Shown here: piece by piece, positions 26,074 to 35,026 of the stretch
How positions within the stretch are numbered: the stretch's first letter is position 1
How the letters are laid out: every line of letters starts with the position of its first letter
NCBI GenBank assembly: GCA_965197455.1
Contig: OZ240208.1
Span: 2,604,001-2,668,000 of the forward strand
Length of the DNA: 64,000 bases
Direction: 5' to 3'
DNA from: JAGWBD01 sp965197455
Lineage (GTDB): Bacteria > Chloroflexota > Anaerolineae > Aggregatilineales > Phototrophicaceae
The notes under the pieces: generated by a model
The model's input: the letters and a program-made list of their open reading frames with translations, nothing else
Told to the model about the DNA's origin: nothing
Database searches by the model: none
Program-made: the position numbers and the translations under genes

Positions 26074-27322
26074 GGCCGCGCGGAGCAGGAGCGCGCCGTT
26101 CCAGCGCCAGCAAGCCCTCATGCGCGAGGAAGCTGAGCAGGGCGATGAGAAAGAGAAAGGCGCCGATGGTTTCCAGGCCGACGCGGTCAGCCAGCAACGC
26201 GCCCAGACCCGGCAGCAGGGCGATGCCGGCGCCGGCGCTGCCAATCTGCAGCCCGACCGTGTTGGGGGAGTGGGCTGCGCCGACGCGCCTGGAAGTGTCC
26301 GCCAGCAGCAGTGGCAGCACGGGCGCCAGCGTGAAGCCGATGAGCGCAATGCCGGCGAAGGTCAGCGTTTCGCCCAGGTTGGCCCACAGCAGCAGCGTAC
26401 CGGCGACGGTGAGCAGCATGCTGACGCGCAAGAAGCGATCATTGCCGACGCGCTCCACCACGAGGCCGGTGAGGACGCGGCCGAGGGTCAGGCCGACCCA
26501 GAAGAGGCTGACCCACAGGCCGGCCAGGTCGGCGGCGATGCCACGCCCGTCGACCATGAGGCTGTTGCCCAGCACGCCCGTGCCGACCTGGATGCCGCCG
26601 TGCAGGAAGAAGAGCAGGATGCCGAACCAGGCTGGCGCCAGTTTCAGGCTGGCGCGCAGGGGCTGGCTGCTGCGCGCGGGCGCGGACGGGGCCTGTTCCT
26701 GCCCTGGCGTGAGCTGCCAGGCGTGGCGCGTGCGGGCGAAGAGCAGGGTCAGGCCCAGCTGCAGTGTGAGGAAGATGAAGTAGCTCCAGCGCCAGTGCAG
26801 CGTCAGGTGGAAGACGACGAGGGTGACGATCAGCGGGGCCAGGCCGGAACCCACGCCGAAGCCGGTGTGCAGCCAGTTCATGCGTCTGCCGGAATAGTTG
26901 GCGGCGGCGTGAATGTTGATGCCGGTGTTCAGCGCCGTCACGCCCGCGCTGAGGAACAGGTGCAACAGGATCATGGCCAGGAAGCCATGCGCCAGCGCGA
27001 CCCCCGCCAGCCCAACCAGCATCAGCAGACAACCCGCCAGCATAAAATTGCCCGCGCCGTACCTGCTCACCAGCTTGCCGCTGTTGAGGCTCATCAGCAC
27101 GCGTCCCAGCAGCATTGCGCCCAGCAAGAGCCCCAGCGACTCCAGCGACACCCGAAAGCTGCGTTGCATCTGCGCCCAGGCGACGCCCAGCGCGGCGGCC
27201 GGCACGCCCACGGTGACGAAGCCGAGAAAGCCGATGACGAAGAGCAGGCGTTCGCTGCCGGGCCGGTTCACCTGGAATGCGCCGGCAGCAGGGCCTGGGC
27301 GGCGCGACTTGCGCGGGTACAT
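26057..27322 (-). CDS. Major facilitator superfamily transporter
   Basis: 421 residues with about 12 predicted membrane helices and a charged central loop (ARTRHAWQLTPGQEQ, about 205-225). The GKLVSRYGAGNFMLAG segment resembles the loop 2-3 MFS signature G-x3-D/S-R-x-G, and the second half repeats the pattern (GLVVERVGNDRFLRVSM). The substrate is unknown; relatives are often annotated as sugar or drug permeases. The N-terminal 20 residues are Arg/Pro-rich and the true start may be a few codons downstream. It is divergent from the flavin reductase gene. Confidence 0.85.
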   Translation of the reverse strand: MYPRKSRRPGPAAGAFQVNRPGSERLLFVIGFLGFVTVGVPAAALGVAWAQMQRSFRVSLESLGLLLGAMLLGRVLMSLNSGKLVSRYGAGNFMLAGCLLMLVGLAGVALAHGFLAMILLHLFLSAGVTALNTGINIHAAANYSGRRMNWLHTGFGVGSGLAPLIVTLVVFHLTLHWRWSYFIFLTLQLGLTLLFARTRHAWQLTPGQEQAPSAPARSSQPLRASLKLAPAWFGILLFFLHGGIQVGTGVLGNSLMVDGRGIAADLAGLWVSLFWVGLTLGRVLTGLVVERVGNDRFLRVSMLLTVAGTLLLWANLGETLTFAGIALIGFTLAPVLPLLLADTSRRVGAAHSPNTVGLQIGSAGAGIALLPGLGALLADRVGLETIGAFLFLIALLSFLAHEGLLALERRAPAPRGLSPAR

Positions 27323-27326
27323 CTGC

Positions 27327-27332
27327 TACACT
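27327..27332 (+). promoter_or_regulatory. Putative -10 box (TACACT) for the flavin reductase gene
   Basis: CTGCTACACT lies 34 bases upstream of the ATG at 27367, inside the 5' end of the divergent MFS ORF. It is the same box as found upstream of several other genes. Confidence 0.4.
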
Positions 27333-27366
27333 GGTGGGCTATCCACGGGCAGTGAGGAGCAGCACC

Positions 27367-27858
27367 ATGGCCGAAGACAAGATCCGCGATGCGCTGAACA
27401 TGATCCCCTATGGCTTTTACGCCATCGGTTCGAGGAACGGCGACGACGTCAACCTGATGGTGGTGAACTGGCTGACGCAGTCCTCCTTTGCCCCGCGACA
27501 GGTGACTTTCGGGCTGTCGAAGACGGCAGTGACGCACGGCATCGTGGCCGCGGGCAAGGTTTTCTCGGTGAACATCTTCGACAAGGCTGACGGGGACATC
27601 CTCGGCGCGCTGACGAAGAGCCGCGCGAAAAACCCCGACAAGGTTAATGACGCCGCTACCACCCCTGGGCCACAGACCGGTTGTCCGCTGCTCACGGGCG
27701 CGGCGGCCTGGCTGGAATGTCGCGTGGTGGCCAGCGTGGACAGCGGCGGCGATCATGACGTGATTGTCGGCGAGATCATCGGCGCCGGCGTCAACCGGCC
27801 CGGCAAGTCCGATGCGACCCTGACGCTGGAAACGATCGGGTGGAGTTACTCGGGCTGA
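27367..27858 (+). CDS. Flavin reductase (FMN-binding) family protein
   Basis: 163 residues forming a split beta-barrel flavin-binding domain. It contains PYGFYAIGS, NLMVVNWLTQSSFAPRQVTFGL, the conserved T-x-x-H-x-x-V of AVTHGIVAAGKVFSVNI, and a C-terminal VDSGGDHDVIVGEIIGAG, which is the GDH motif typical of the family. Such proteins reduce FMN or FAD with NAD(P)H or bind FMN tightly. No partner monooxygenase is adjacent. The ATG at 27367 follows GAGGAG by about 5 bases. It converges on the large kinase gene with 6 bases between stops. Confidence 0.87.
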   Translation: MAEDKIRDALNMIPYGFYAIGSRNGDDVNLMVVNWLTQSSFAPRQVTFGLSKTAVTHGIVAAGKVFSVNIFDKADGDILGALTKSRAKNPDKVNDAATTPGPQTGCPLLTGAAAWLECRVVASVDSGGDHDVIVGEIIGAGVNRPGKSDATLTLETIGWSYSG

Positions 27859-27864
27859 CAGCGC

Positions 27865-30800
27865 TCAACCTGGCTGCAACGTGAGTTGCCAGGAAGCCAC
27901 GCTGACGACCACGCCGCCGCCGCGGACGTAAAGGATGGGCAGCAGGGCCTGGCCCGGCGCCAGCGGCACGGGCGCGCCCAGCGCCTCGTCGTTGAAGAAC
28001 AGGCGCAGCGCACCCTCTTCCATGTCACGCTCCAGGCGCAGGCGCGCCACCATGGCGTTGACGGTACGCTGGCCGACCGTGATCAGCTCTTCGCCCCGCA
28101 GCTGCGAGAGATTGATCACGCCTGGCTGCACCAGACGCACGCGGATGCCGCCCGCCGCCGCCGGGTCCTCCGCGGACTGTAGTGTGGCGCCAAACCAGAC
28201 TGCATCCTCCAGCAGCAGCGGCGGGTTGTAGTCGCTCAGCACCAGGGTCACTTCCATGCGCCGGATGCGCGTGGCGGCCTCGTTGCCATAGACCCTTTCC
28301 AGCAGCTCGCGTGTGAGCCCGACCGAGACGGGCGCGCCGTCGCCGACGCCGGCCAGACCCAGGCGCCAGGCGTCGCTCTGTTCCGCGGGCGCGAAGATCT
28401 CCGCTGACCAGGGCAGCTCCCCGCTTATGCGCAGGTTATCCAGCAAAGCCAGCAGGTCCTGGCGGCCCTGCAACCCCAGTGGCGGCAGGGTGGCAGTGGG
28501 CAGGGGCGTGGCGGTCAGCACGATGGTCGGCGTGTGGGTGGCGGTCGCTGTGGGCCGGGTGGTGGCCGTGGCGGGCGCTGTGGTGGGGCTGGCGGGCGGG
28601 GTCGCCGTGGCCGCAAGCTCAGCCGCGGCGGGGGCCTCTGTCTCTTCAGGCGCGGCTGCGGCCGGCGCCTCGGTGCTGCTGACCAGCGCCAGGCTGTTGT
28701 TGCGGCCAGGCACGTAGACGAAGATCAGCGCCAGAATCAGCAGGGTGACGACGATGAGGGCCACGACGGTGACGCGGCGCGAGATGCGGCGCGGCGCGGG
28801 CTCGCTCTCCGGCAGCTCCGGGAATTCATCCTCGCCGGCGAAGGGCACGAGCGGCTGATCGAGCGCGGGCAGGCTGGTCTGCGTCGTGGCTGCGCTGCGC
28901 TCCCGGCGCGGTGCGGGGGTTGCGCCCGCGACCGGCGGCTCCACTACAGCGGGCGTTTCGCCAGACGCTGCGGGGAACTCAGGCTGCTGTTCGGCGAGTT
29001 CGAACCAGTGGCGATACAGCGGCCAGGCCGGATGGCGGTCGATGAACATGGCGCGGAAGAGTTCGTTGAAGCGCGCCATGCGGGCGCTGCGGCGCAGGTC
29101 CGGGTCAATGTGGGCGGCGAGGAAACGCTCGTAGGTCTCCTGCCACTGGCGCAAGGTGCCGCTTTGCTCCGGAGTGAGGAGCGCTTCCGTGTGGCTGACC
29201 AGCCAGCGATGCGCCTCCAGCAAGGCGTTATCGGGGGTGTCGGGGCGTTCCTCGATGACCTTGTGCATGCGCCGCAGCCGGGTGTGCAACTCGGCGGCGC
29301 CGGCCGAAAGCGACACCAGCCAGGTGCGGTAGCCCGTCAGGGTGATGGCGGCGCTCTGCTCGGCGTCATCGATGGCGTTCATGGCGTTTTCGAGCTTGAC
29401 GCCGGCGGGCCGGAATTCGCCATCGGTCCAGTCGCGCAGGGCGGCCTGGAACTCCGCCAGGCTCAACACGGCCGGCGCCAGCAGCCGCGCCTGGGGGCTG
29501 GCCTCCAGCTGTTCGGCGAGTTTTTGCAGGTTGGGCAGGGACTGCGGGCTGTTGACCTCGTTGATGAGCACAGCAGCGTCCAGCAGGTCCTGGCGGCGGC
29601 TGATGAAGCTTTCCAGGGCGCGCGCGGCGATGTGCTGCGCTCCGTCATCGCCGAGGGTACGCAGCGCGGCTTCATGCCAGAAGGCCGCGTCCTCAAGGGC
29701 ATCCTCATGCGCATCCAGCGCGCCGCGCAGCAGGTAGTAGAGAAAGAGGATGCGCACAGCGGCGGTGCTGTTGCGGTCGTAGACCTCGACCAGGCCGCGG
29801 TTCATGGCCTTGAGGAAGGTGTCGGTGCCGGGCATCTGTTGCGCGAAATCGTCGCGCAGGGCCAGCTCGTCCGCCGTGAACAGCTGCTCGACGGCCGCCA
29901 GGGCCGCGCGGGTCGCGTCTTCGTTGGTGACGCCATTGCGTTCCACCCAGGTGCGCGAAATGTCGGCCAGTTGCAGCAGCCGGTTCGCGGCGAAGCGCTG
30001 CGGATTGTTGCGCGCGATCTCTTTGGCGCGCTGGGCGAGGCGCGCGGCTTCGGCCAGCTGGCCGCGGTCCCAGGTTTGCCAGCCATCGGCCAGCGCGCGA
30101 CCCAGGCCGCCGAAGAGCGCGTGGCGCTCCACGTAGCGCGCGCCGGCGACCACGCTGCGCAGCTGCGAGAACCAGGCGGCCAGCGTTGGGCTGAGCGTGT
30201 TGACCGCGCTGGACGCCTGCGTCAGGGCGTCGAGCGCGCTTTCACGATTGCCCTGGATGGTGGCCATGGCATAGCCATCCCAGGCCTTCGCGGCGATCTC
30301 GAGGCCGTTGGCCATGTCCGTCAGGGTCTCGTCGAAAAAGTACTCAAGGAAAGGCCCGAGGTCGGAGCGCGTGTCACGCAGCCAGCCGTCAAGGCCGGAA
30401 CCGTCGGCCAGCGGCACCCAGGTCTGACAGACGCCCAGCAACTCATAAAGCATGTCGAGGTGGCGCTGCACCACCTCCCAGCTGCTGTTGATCGGATCGA
30501 TGGCCTGGCAGCTGGCGAGCGCCGAAGTGGCCTCACGTGGTCGGGAGGCGGCCTGGCTGCCGATCACGCGCAGCTGCTCTGCGAGTGAGCGGGAGGCCTG
30601 CAGCGCACGTTGCAGGGCGCCGCGCAGCGCTTCGCTGCCTGGCAGTTGCTGGCCGCTGCTGGCGGAGTCGATCAGCGTTTGCAGGGCGTCGAGGCCTTCG
30701 CTCGCCTGGGTGTAGCGATCCTGCAGCACGCCGGGTGCCAGCCGCGGCGCGGCGTTAATGCCCGTCAGGAGTTCCAGCGCCTCGTCCAGCACAAGCTGCA

Positions 30801-32163
30801 GTTCGCTGACCGGCAGACCGGCAGCGCCGAGGTCGGCCAGACTCAGGCGCACCCGCAGCAGGTTGGGCTGCAACAGTTGCACGTCCGCGAAATGTGCGGA
30901 GATGCGCTCGGCCAGCAGATGCTGTAGCTCGTACTCCTGCTCGCTGGCGTGGCGCGTGATGAGCTCCTGGGCGGCCGCGGGCACCTTGCCATCAAAGAGC
31001 AGCCCGATGCTGTCCTGCACCAGGGGCGGGATATCCTCATGCTGCACGTCCAGCAACAGACGCGCCATGTCGCCCAGCAAGCGCACCAGGCGGGAGGTCT
31101 CGCCGCCGGCGCGCGGGCGCAGCTCGGCCAGCAGTTCGGCGCTGCGTTGCCAGTTGCCGTTCTCCATGTAGATGCGAATGGCATCGAGGTCGGCGGCGAT
31201 GGCGATGTCCTGCAGGCGTTCCTTGATACCCTGTTGCAGCTCGCGCGCCTGGGGATAGCCCGGGTCGATGGCCAGCGCCGGCGCCAGGGTCTGCATCAGG
31301 CCGTGCAGTTCATCGCGGCTGCGGTCGTGGCGCAGGCGTCCGCTGACGCGGCTGAGCACCAGGTCGCGTTCGCGCTGGATGGGCGCGCGGAATTCCTCAA
31401 GGTCCTTGCGCAGGGCGCCGAGGCTTGCGTAACGCAGGCGCGAGCGGGGGTGCGCCGCGCGGCTGATGATGGCCTGCAGCCGGCTGTGGACGCGCGTGCG
31501 CTCCTCGCCAAAGTCGGCCAGAAAGTTTTCGCCGGCGTCGCGCGGCAGATCAATGCGGCGGCCGCCGGTCAACATAAAGTAAAGCAGCTCGCCCACCTGG
31601 GCGACGTCGGACTGGCGGCTGACCCCCTGGGGCGTACTCTCGTCGCCCTCGAGGAAGACGGAGTTGCCCCAGTCGATGACCTTGAGGCGCCAGGTCGCGC
31701 GATCCCAGAACAGGTGCCAGGCGTCAACGTCGTTGTAGACAATGTCGCGTTCATGCGCCGCCTGCAGCAGGTCGAGCAGGCTGTCCACAATGACCAGCGT
31801 CTCCAGCTCCGGCAGATACTGGCCGCGGGCCTTGAGTTCCAGCACCATGTCGGCGACGATTTCGCCCTGGGCGCGCTCCATCACGATGTACTGGTGCGGG
31901 ATGCCGCCGACGGGGAACTGGCCGGAATCGAGCAGCTCGGTGAGCACCGGATGGCCGGCGAGGCGTTGCAGGGCCTTGCGCTCGTTGAGGATGCTGACTT
32001 CCTGGCCGGCACGGATGGGCGGCGCGTCGTTGGGCGCCGGACGCTTGATGATGACCGGACGCTCGTTCTCCCGCGTATCGACCGCGCGCAGGGTCTCGCC
32101 GGAGCGGCCGCGCGGATAGATATGGTCGTAAAGATAGCGGTTGTCGAACAGGCTGCCCGCCAT
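27865..32163 (-). CDS. Large membrane-spanning Ser/Thr kinase-like protein with atypical catalytic loop
   Basis: 1432 residues from the ATG at 32163, preceded by AAGGAG at 6 bases. Residues about 8-260 form a kinase-like domain: Lys40 (RPVIIKRP), a hinge near VMERAQG, a catalytic-loop equivalent YNDVDAWHLFW (143-153) and VIDWGNS in place of DFG (Asp164). The HRDxKxxN consensus is altered: His-Arg is Tyr-Asn, the Lys is Asp and the Asn is His150. A very long alpha-helical region (about 270-1080) has no recognised domain. One membrane helix lies near 1130-1151, followed by a Thr/Pro/Ala stalk and an extracytoplasmic domain of about 200 residues. It may be a receptor-type kinase or pseudokinase. 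Confidence 0.8.
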   Translation of the reverse strand: MAGSLFDNRYLYDHIYPRGRSGETLRAVDTRENERPVIIKRPAPNDAPPIRAGQEVSILNERKALQRLAGHPVLTELLDSGQFPVGGIPHQYIVMERAQGEIVADMVLELKARGQYLPELETLVIVDSLLDLLQAAHERDIVYNDVDAWHLFWDRATWRLKVIDWGNSVFLEGDESTPQGVSRQSDVAQVGELLYFMLTGGRRIDLPRDAGENFLADFGEERTRVHSRLQAIISRAAHPRSRLRYASLGALRKDLEEFRAPIQRERDLVLSRVSGRLRHDRSRDELHGLMQTLAPALAIDPGYPQARELQQGIKERLQDIAIAADLDAIRIYMENGNWQRSAELLAELRPRAGGETSRLVRLLGDMARLLLDVQHEDIPPLVQDSIGLLFDGKVPAAAQELITRHASEQEYELQHLLAERISAHFADVQLLQPNLLRVRLSLADLGAAGLPVSELQLVLDEALELLTGINAAPRLAPGVLQDRYTQASEGLDALQTLIDSASSGQQLPGSEALRGALQRALQASRSLAEQLRVIGSQAASRPREATSALASCQAIDPINSSWEVVQRHLDMLYELLGVCQTWVPLADGSGLDGWLRDTRSDLGPFLEYFFDETLTDMANGLEIAAKAWDGYAMATIQGNRESALDALTQASSAVNTLSPTLAAWFSQLRSVVAGARYVERHALFGGLGRALADGWQTWDRGQLAEAARLAQRAKEIARNNPQRFAANRLLQLADISRTWVERNGVTNEDATRAALAAVEQLFTADELALRDDFAQQMPGTDTFLKAMNRGLVEVYDRNSTAAVRILFLYYLLRGALDAHEDALEDAAFWHEAALRTLGDDGAQHIAARALESFISRRQDLLDAAVLINEVNSPQSLPNLQKLAEQLEASPQARLLAPAVLSLAEFQAALRDWTDGEFRPAGVKLENAMNAIDDAEQSAAITLTGYRTWLVSLSAGAAELHTRLRRMHKVIEERPDTPDNALLEAHRWLVSHTEALLTPEQSGTLRQWQETYERFLAAHIDPDLRRSARMARFNELFRAMFIDRHPAWPLYRHWFELAEQQPEFPAASGETPAVVEPPVAGATPAPRRERSAATTQTSLPALDQPLVPFAGEDEFPELPESEPAPRRISRRVTVVALIVVTLLILALIFVYVPGRNNSLALVSSTEAPAAAAPEETEAPAAAELAATATPPASPTTAPATATTRPTATATHTPTIVLTATPLPTATLPPLGLQGRQDLLALLDNLRISGELPWSAEIFAPAEQSDAWRLGLAGVGDGAPVSVGLTRELLERVYGNEAATRIRRMEVTLVLSDYNPPLLLEDAVWFGATLQSAEDPAAAGGIRVRLVQPGVINLSQLRGEELITVGQRTVNAMVARLRLERDMEEGALRLFFNDEALGAPVPLAPGQALLPILYVRGGGVVVSVASWQLTLQPG

Positions 32164-32277
32164 GCAAGCTCCTTCCGGCGACCCGCCCATTGTACGCCGC
32201 GAAGCCTTGCGCGCAAGTTGTTGACGCTGCGGCAGGGCAGTGTAAGATTGAGGCAGAAGCAGCCGGAGTGGCAGGCA

Positions 32278-32808
32278 ATGGTCAGGCGCGACTACCAGTT
32301 CCTGGATGACGAGGTCGATCGCCGGCAGCTCGTCACGCGCATGCGCGAGGCGCGCGAGGCCGTCATCGGCATGCGCTCGATCGTGCCCGAGGCGCGCTGG
32401 TACGTGGCGCGTCACGAGGGCTGGTCGCTGGCGGCCATCCTTGGCCATCTGCAATGGATGGACCGCCTGCACCTGCTGCAGGTGCAACTGGCTATCTGGA
32501 ACCTGCCCTTCCCCTTTTCCGCGCACACCTGGGCGCGCGTCACCGGCTGGCAGCAGCGCGTCTTTCAGCGCCGCCGCTTAAGCGGCAGCGTTGAAGGCAT
32601 CCGCGCCGCCCTGGTTGATCAGGAAAGCTTTCTGCTGCAGCTCTCGGTCGAGGACTTCAGCAAGCGACTCAAATACGCGCCCACGGGCCAGACCCTGACC
32701 GTCGAGCAGGCCGTGCAGGAGTTTCTGCTGTTTTACTGGCAGGACCGGCTGCGTGCCCTGCGCATCGCCGAAGGGTTGCGCCAGGCTCCCGGCGACCTGC
32801 CCCGCTGA
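32278..32808 (+). CDS. DinB-like four-helix bundle protein
   Basis: 176 residues, all helical. It contains ARHEGWSLAAILGHLQWMDRLHLLQVQ, with the early His of the DinB/YfiT metal triad at the GHLQWMD position. The late HxxxH-type element is replaced by FYWQDRLRAL, so the metal site may be incomplete. Family members include metal-dependent thiol transferases and damage-inducible proteins; the specific role is unknown. The start at 32278 is chosen because the frame upstream is antisense to the kinase. The dtd gene begins 4 bases after its stop, so they are probably cotranscribed. Confidence 0.68.
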   Translation: MVRRDYQFLDDEVDRRQLVTRMREAREAVIGMRSIVPEARWYVARHEGWSLAAILGHLQWMDRLHLLQVQLAIWNLPFPFSAHTWARVTGWQQRVFQRRRLSGSVEGIRAALVDQESFLLQLSVEDFSKRLKYAPTGQTLTVEQAVQEFLLFYWQDRLRALRIAEGLRQAPGDLPR

Positions 32809-32812
32809 TGCC

Positions 32813-33262
32813 ATGCGCGTCGTATTGCAGCGGGTGACCCGCGGCGAGGTGCATGTGGCGGGCGAGCTGCAGGGCAGCATTGACACTGGCCTGGTGGCGC
32901 TGGTGGGCATCGCGCAGGACGACGGCCCCGCCGAGGTCGAGCGTCTGGCGCAGAAGACGGCGCAACTGCGCATCTTCCGCGACGAGCAGGAACGCATGAA
33001 CCGCTCCGCGCTGGACATCGGCGCCGGCGTGCTGGTCATCTCGCAATTCACGCTGTATGCAGACATGAAGCGTGGCCGGCGGCCTGGCTTCACCCGCGCC
33101 GGCCGGCCGGAGCTGGCCGAACCGCTGGTCGAGCGTTATGCGCAATGCCTGCGCGACCTGGGCGTCGCGCACGTGGCCTGCGGCGTCTTCGGCGCGGACA
33201 TGCAGCTCGTCATCCACAACGACGGCCCGGTCACACTCATCCTGGACAGCGCGGAGCTGTGA
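32813..33262 (+). CDS. dtd: D-aminoacyl-tRNA deacylase
   Basis: 149 residues covering the full DTD fold. The N-terminus is MRVVLQRVTRGEVHV. The two active-site motifs are SQFTLYADMKRGRRPGF and the C-terminal NDGPVTLILDS (GP-x-T cross-subunit Gly-cis-Pro motif). It removes D-amino acids (and Gly from tRNA-Ala) from mischarged tRNAs. Length and motif spacing are typical. It sits 4 bases after the DinB-like gene. Confidence 0.96.
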   Translation: MRVVLQRVTRGEVHVAGELQGSIDTGLVALVGIAQDDGPAEVERLAQKTAQLRIFRDEQERMNRSALDIGAGVLVISQFTLYADMKRGRRPGFTRAGRPELAEPLVERYAQCLRDLGVAHVACGVFGADMQLVIHNDGPVTLILDSAEL

Positions 33263-33277
33263 GTCGGCGCCCTGCGC

Positions 33278-33283
33278 TACAAT
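33278..33283 (+). promoter_or_regulatory. Putative -10 box (TACAAT) for the sulfatase gene
   Basis: GCGCTACAAT lies 25 bases upstream of the ATG at 33309. It matches the recurrent GCTAYAMT box. Confidence 0.45.
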
Positions 33284-33308
33284 GACGCGAAAGCCAGGAG
33301 GGCAGGGC

Positions 33309-34706
33309 ATGCGGCCGAACATCCTGTGGATCTGCACCGACCAGCAGCGTTGGGACACCATTGCTGCGCTGGGTAACGAGTGCATCCGCACGCCCAACAT
33401 CGACCGACTCGTCCATGAAGGCATGGCCTTCGACCACGCCTTCTGCCAGAGCCCGGTCTGCACGCCCAGCCGCGCCAGCTTCCTGACCGGGCGCTATCCC
33501 TCCGCGGTGCACGGCACCTGCAACGGCAACACGGTCTGGGGCGAGGGCGCTCCGCTCATCAGCAAACTGCTGGCGGATGCCGGCTACGATTGCGGCCTGG
33601 TGGGCAAGTTTCACCTGGCGGCCGGCTTTCGTCGCCTGGAGCCGCGGCCGCAGGATGATGGCTATCGCGTGTTTGAGTGGAGCCACGCGCCGCGCGACGA
33701 CTGGCCCGTCGGCCACGCCTGGCGCGAGTGGGTCGAGGCGCAGGGGCAGGACCTGGGCGCGCTCTGCGCCGACATGACGCAATTCCCGCCCGAGCTGCAC
33801 CGCGAGACCTGGTGCACGACGCGGGCCATCGACTTCATCGAGACGGAGCGTCCGGGCGACCAGCCCTGGCTGCTGAGCATCAACTACTACTATCCGCATC
33901 CGCCCTTCACGCCGCCGCAAAAATATCTGGAGCGTTACGCCGCCGCCGACATGCCCGGCCCGCTCTTCCGCGAAAGTGACCTCGCGGCGCAGCAGGCGCT
34001 GGCGGCGGTTGACTTTCAGACGGACGTGCGCCGGCCGGAGGACTTTGACGCGCGCGCCGTGCAGGCGGCCTATTACGGCATGATCGAGCAACTGGACGAT
34101 CAATTGGCGCGGTTGCTGGAATCGCTGGAGCGCAGCGGTCAACGCGAGAACACACTCATCCTCTTCATGAGCGACCACGGCGAGACCCTGGGCGATCACG
34201 GCCTGCTGATGAAGGGCTGCCGCTTCTACGAGGGACTGGTGCGCGTGCCCATGATCTGGGCCTGGCCCGGGCAGATTCAGGCCGGCCTGCGCAGCAGCGC
34301 GCTGACCGAGCTGACGGACATTGTGCCCACGCTGCTGGAGCTTTGTGATCTGGACGCGCCGGATGGGATGCAGGGGCGCTCGCTGTGGCCCATTCTTCAC
34401 GGCGCGGCGGACGCGCAGCAGCATCGCGACTTCGTGCGCTGCGAGTATTACCGGGCGCTGCTGGACAACGGGCGCGGTTTCGACGGCACCTACGCGACCA
34501 TGTACCGCGACCGGCGCTACAAGCTGGTGCGCTATCACGGGCACGACCTGGGCGAGTTGTTCGATTTACAGGAAGACCCGGATGAGTTCGTCAATCTGTG
34601 GGATGAGCCGGGCAGCGCGCAGCTACGTCTGCGCCTGCTGCAGGAAAGCTTTGACGCGCTGGCCTTCGCGGTCGATACCGGCCCGCCGCAGAGGTTTTTT
34701 AGCTAG
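33309..34706 (+). CDS. Sulfatase family hydrolase (formylglycine type)
   Basis: 465 residues. The N-terminal RPNILWICTDQQR carries a metal-binding Asp (Asp11). The maturation motif CTPSRASFLTGR has the Cys51 that is converted to formylglycine. LVGKFHLA provides the conserved Lys/His. The C-terminal metal site is LFMSDHGETLGDHGL, and VRVPMIWAWPG follows. It hydrolyses sulfate (or phosphonate/phosphate) esters. No signal peptide is present, so the product appears cytoplasmic, as is common for choline-sulfatase-like members. The ATG follows CAGGAGGGCAGGGC. Confidence 0.93.
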   Translation: MRPNILWICTDQQRWDTIAALGNECIRTPNIDRLVHEGMAFDHAFCQSPVCTPSRASFLTGRYPSAVHGTCNGNTVWGEGAPLISKLLADAGYDCGLVGKFHLAAGFRRLEPRPQDDGYRVFEWSHAPRDDWPVGHAWREWVEAQGQDLGALCADMTQFPPELHRETWCTTRAIDFIETERPGDQPWLLSINYYYPHPPFTPPQKYLERYAAADMPGPLFRESDLAAQQALAAVDFQTDVRRPEDFDARAVQAAYYGMIEQLDDQLARLLESLERSGQRENTLILFMSDHGETLGDHGLLMKGCRFYEGLVRVPMIWAWPGQIQAGLRSSALTELTDIVPTLLELCDLDAPDGMQGRSLWPILHGAADAQQHRDFVRCEYYRALLDNGRGFDGTYATMYRDRRYKLVRYHGHDLGELFDLQEDPDEFVNLWDEPGSAQLRLRLLQESFDALAFAVDTGPPQRFFS

Positions 34707-35026
34707 AAATTTGCATAACCTAAGCCAAATCCAGTCCGTTGTGCAATGTCCAGCAAGTTCACTTGTTTGCTGTTTTCAAGAATCTCGAAAAAAATTACAA
34801 GTGGTGGAGTTGTCCCTGCTTCTCCCAGATAGATTTGAGTTCGGACAGATCTGATTGTAGAGACCTTACCTGTTTCATCTACGATTTCTACGGGTCTGAA
34901 TGAGTAAGGATCTGTACCAAGTGCACTCAAAGCAATTTCAAGCACTTCATGGATGGGCCCTTTTGGTCCCAATCCTGCCAACTTTCTTCTAAATTCTGGT
35001 ATTTGTACGATTTTGTAACTATTCAA
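34703..35026 (-). CDS. Putative RelE/ParE-like toxin partner of a Panacea antitoxin
   Basis: 107 residues. It has the proportions and strand pattern of RelE/ParE-like toxins: an N-terminal helix-rich segment (IPEFRRKLAGLGPKGPIHEVLEIALSAL), then strands such as TIRSVRTQIYLG and LVIFFEILENSKQVNLLDIAQR. No catalytic residues can be assigned with confidence. The start overlaps the end of the Panacea-domain gene by 8 bases, a type II toxin-antitoxin arrangement with the antitoxin first. GC content is far below that of the flanking sulfatase and thioesterase genes, consistent with acquisition. Confidence 0.62.
   Translation of the reverse strand: MNSYKIVQIPEFRRKLAGLGPKGPIHEVLEIALSALGTDPYSFRPVEIVDETGKVSTIRSVRTQIYLGEAGTTPPLVIFFEILENSKQVNLLDIAQRTGFGLGYANF

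Noticed and set aside
28534..30588. 684-codon open frame on the plus strand
   Set aside because: It is antisense to the kinase gene and has Gly/Arg low-complexity composition with no recognisable motif.
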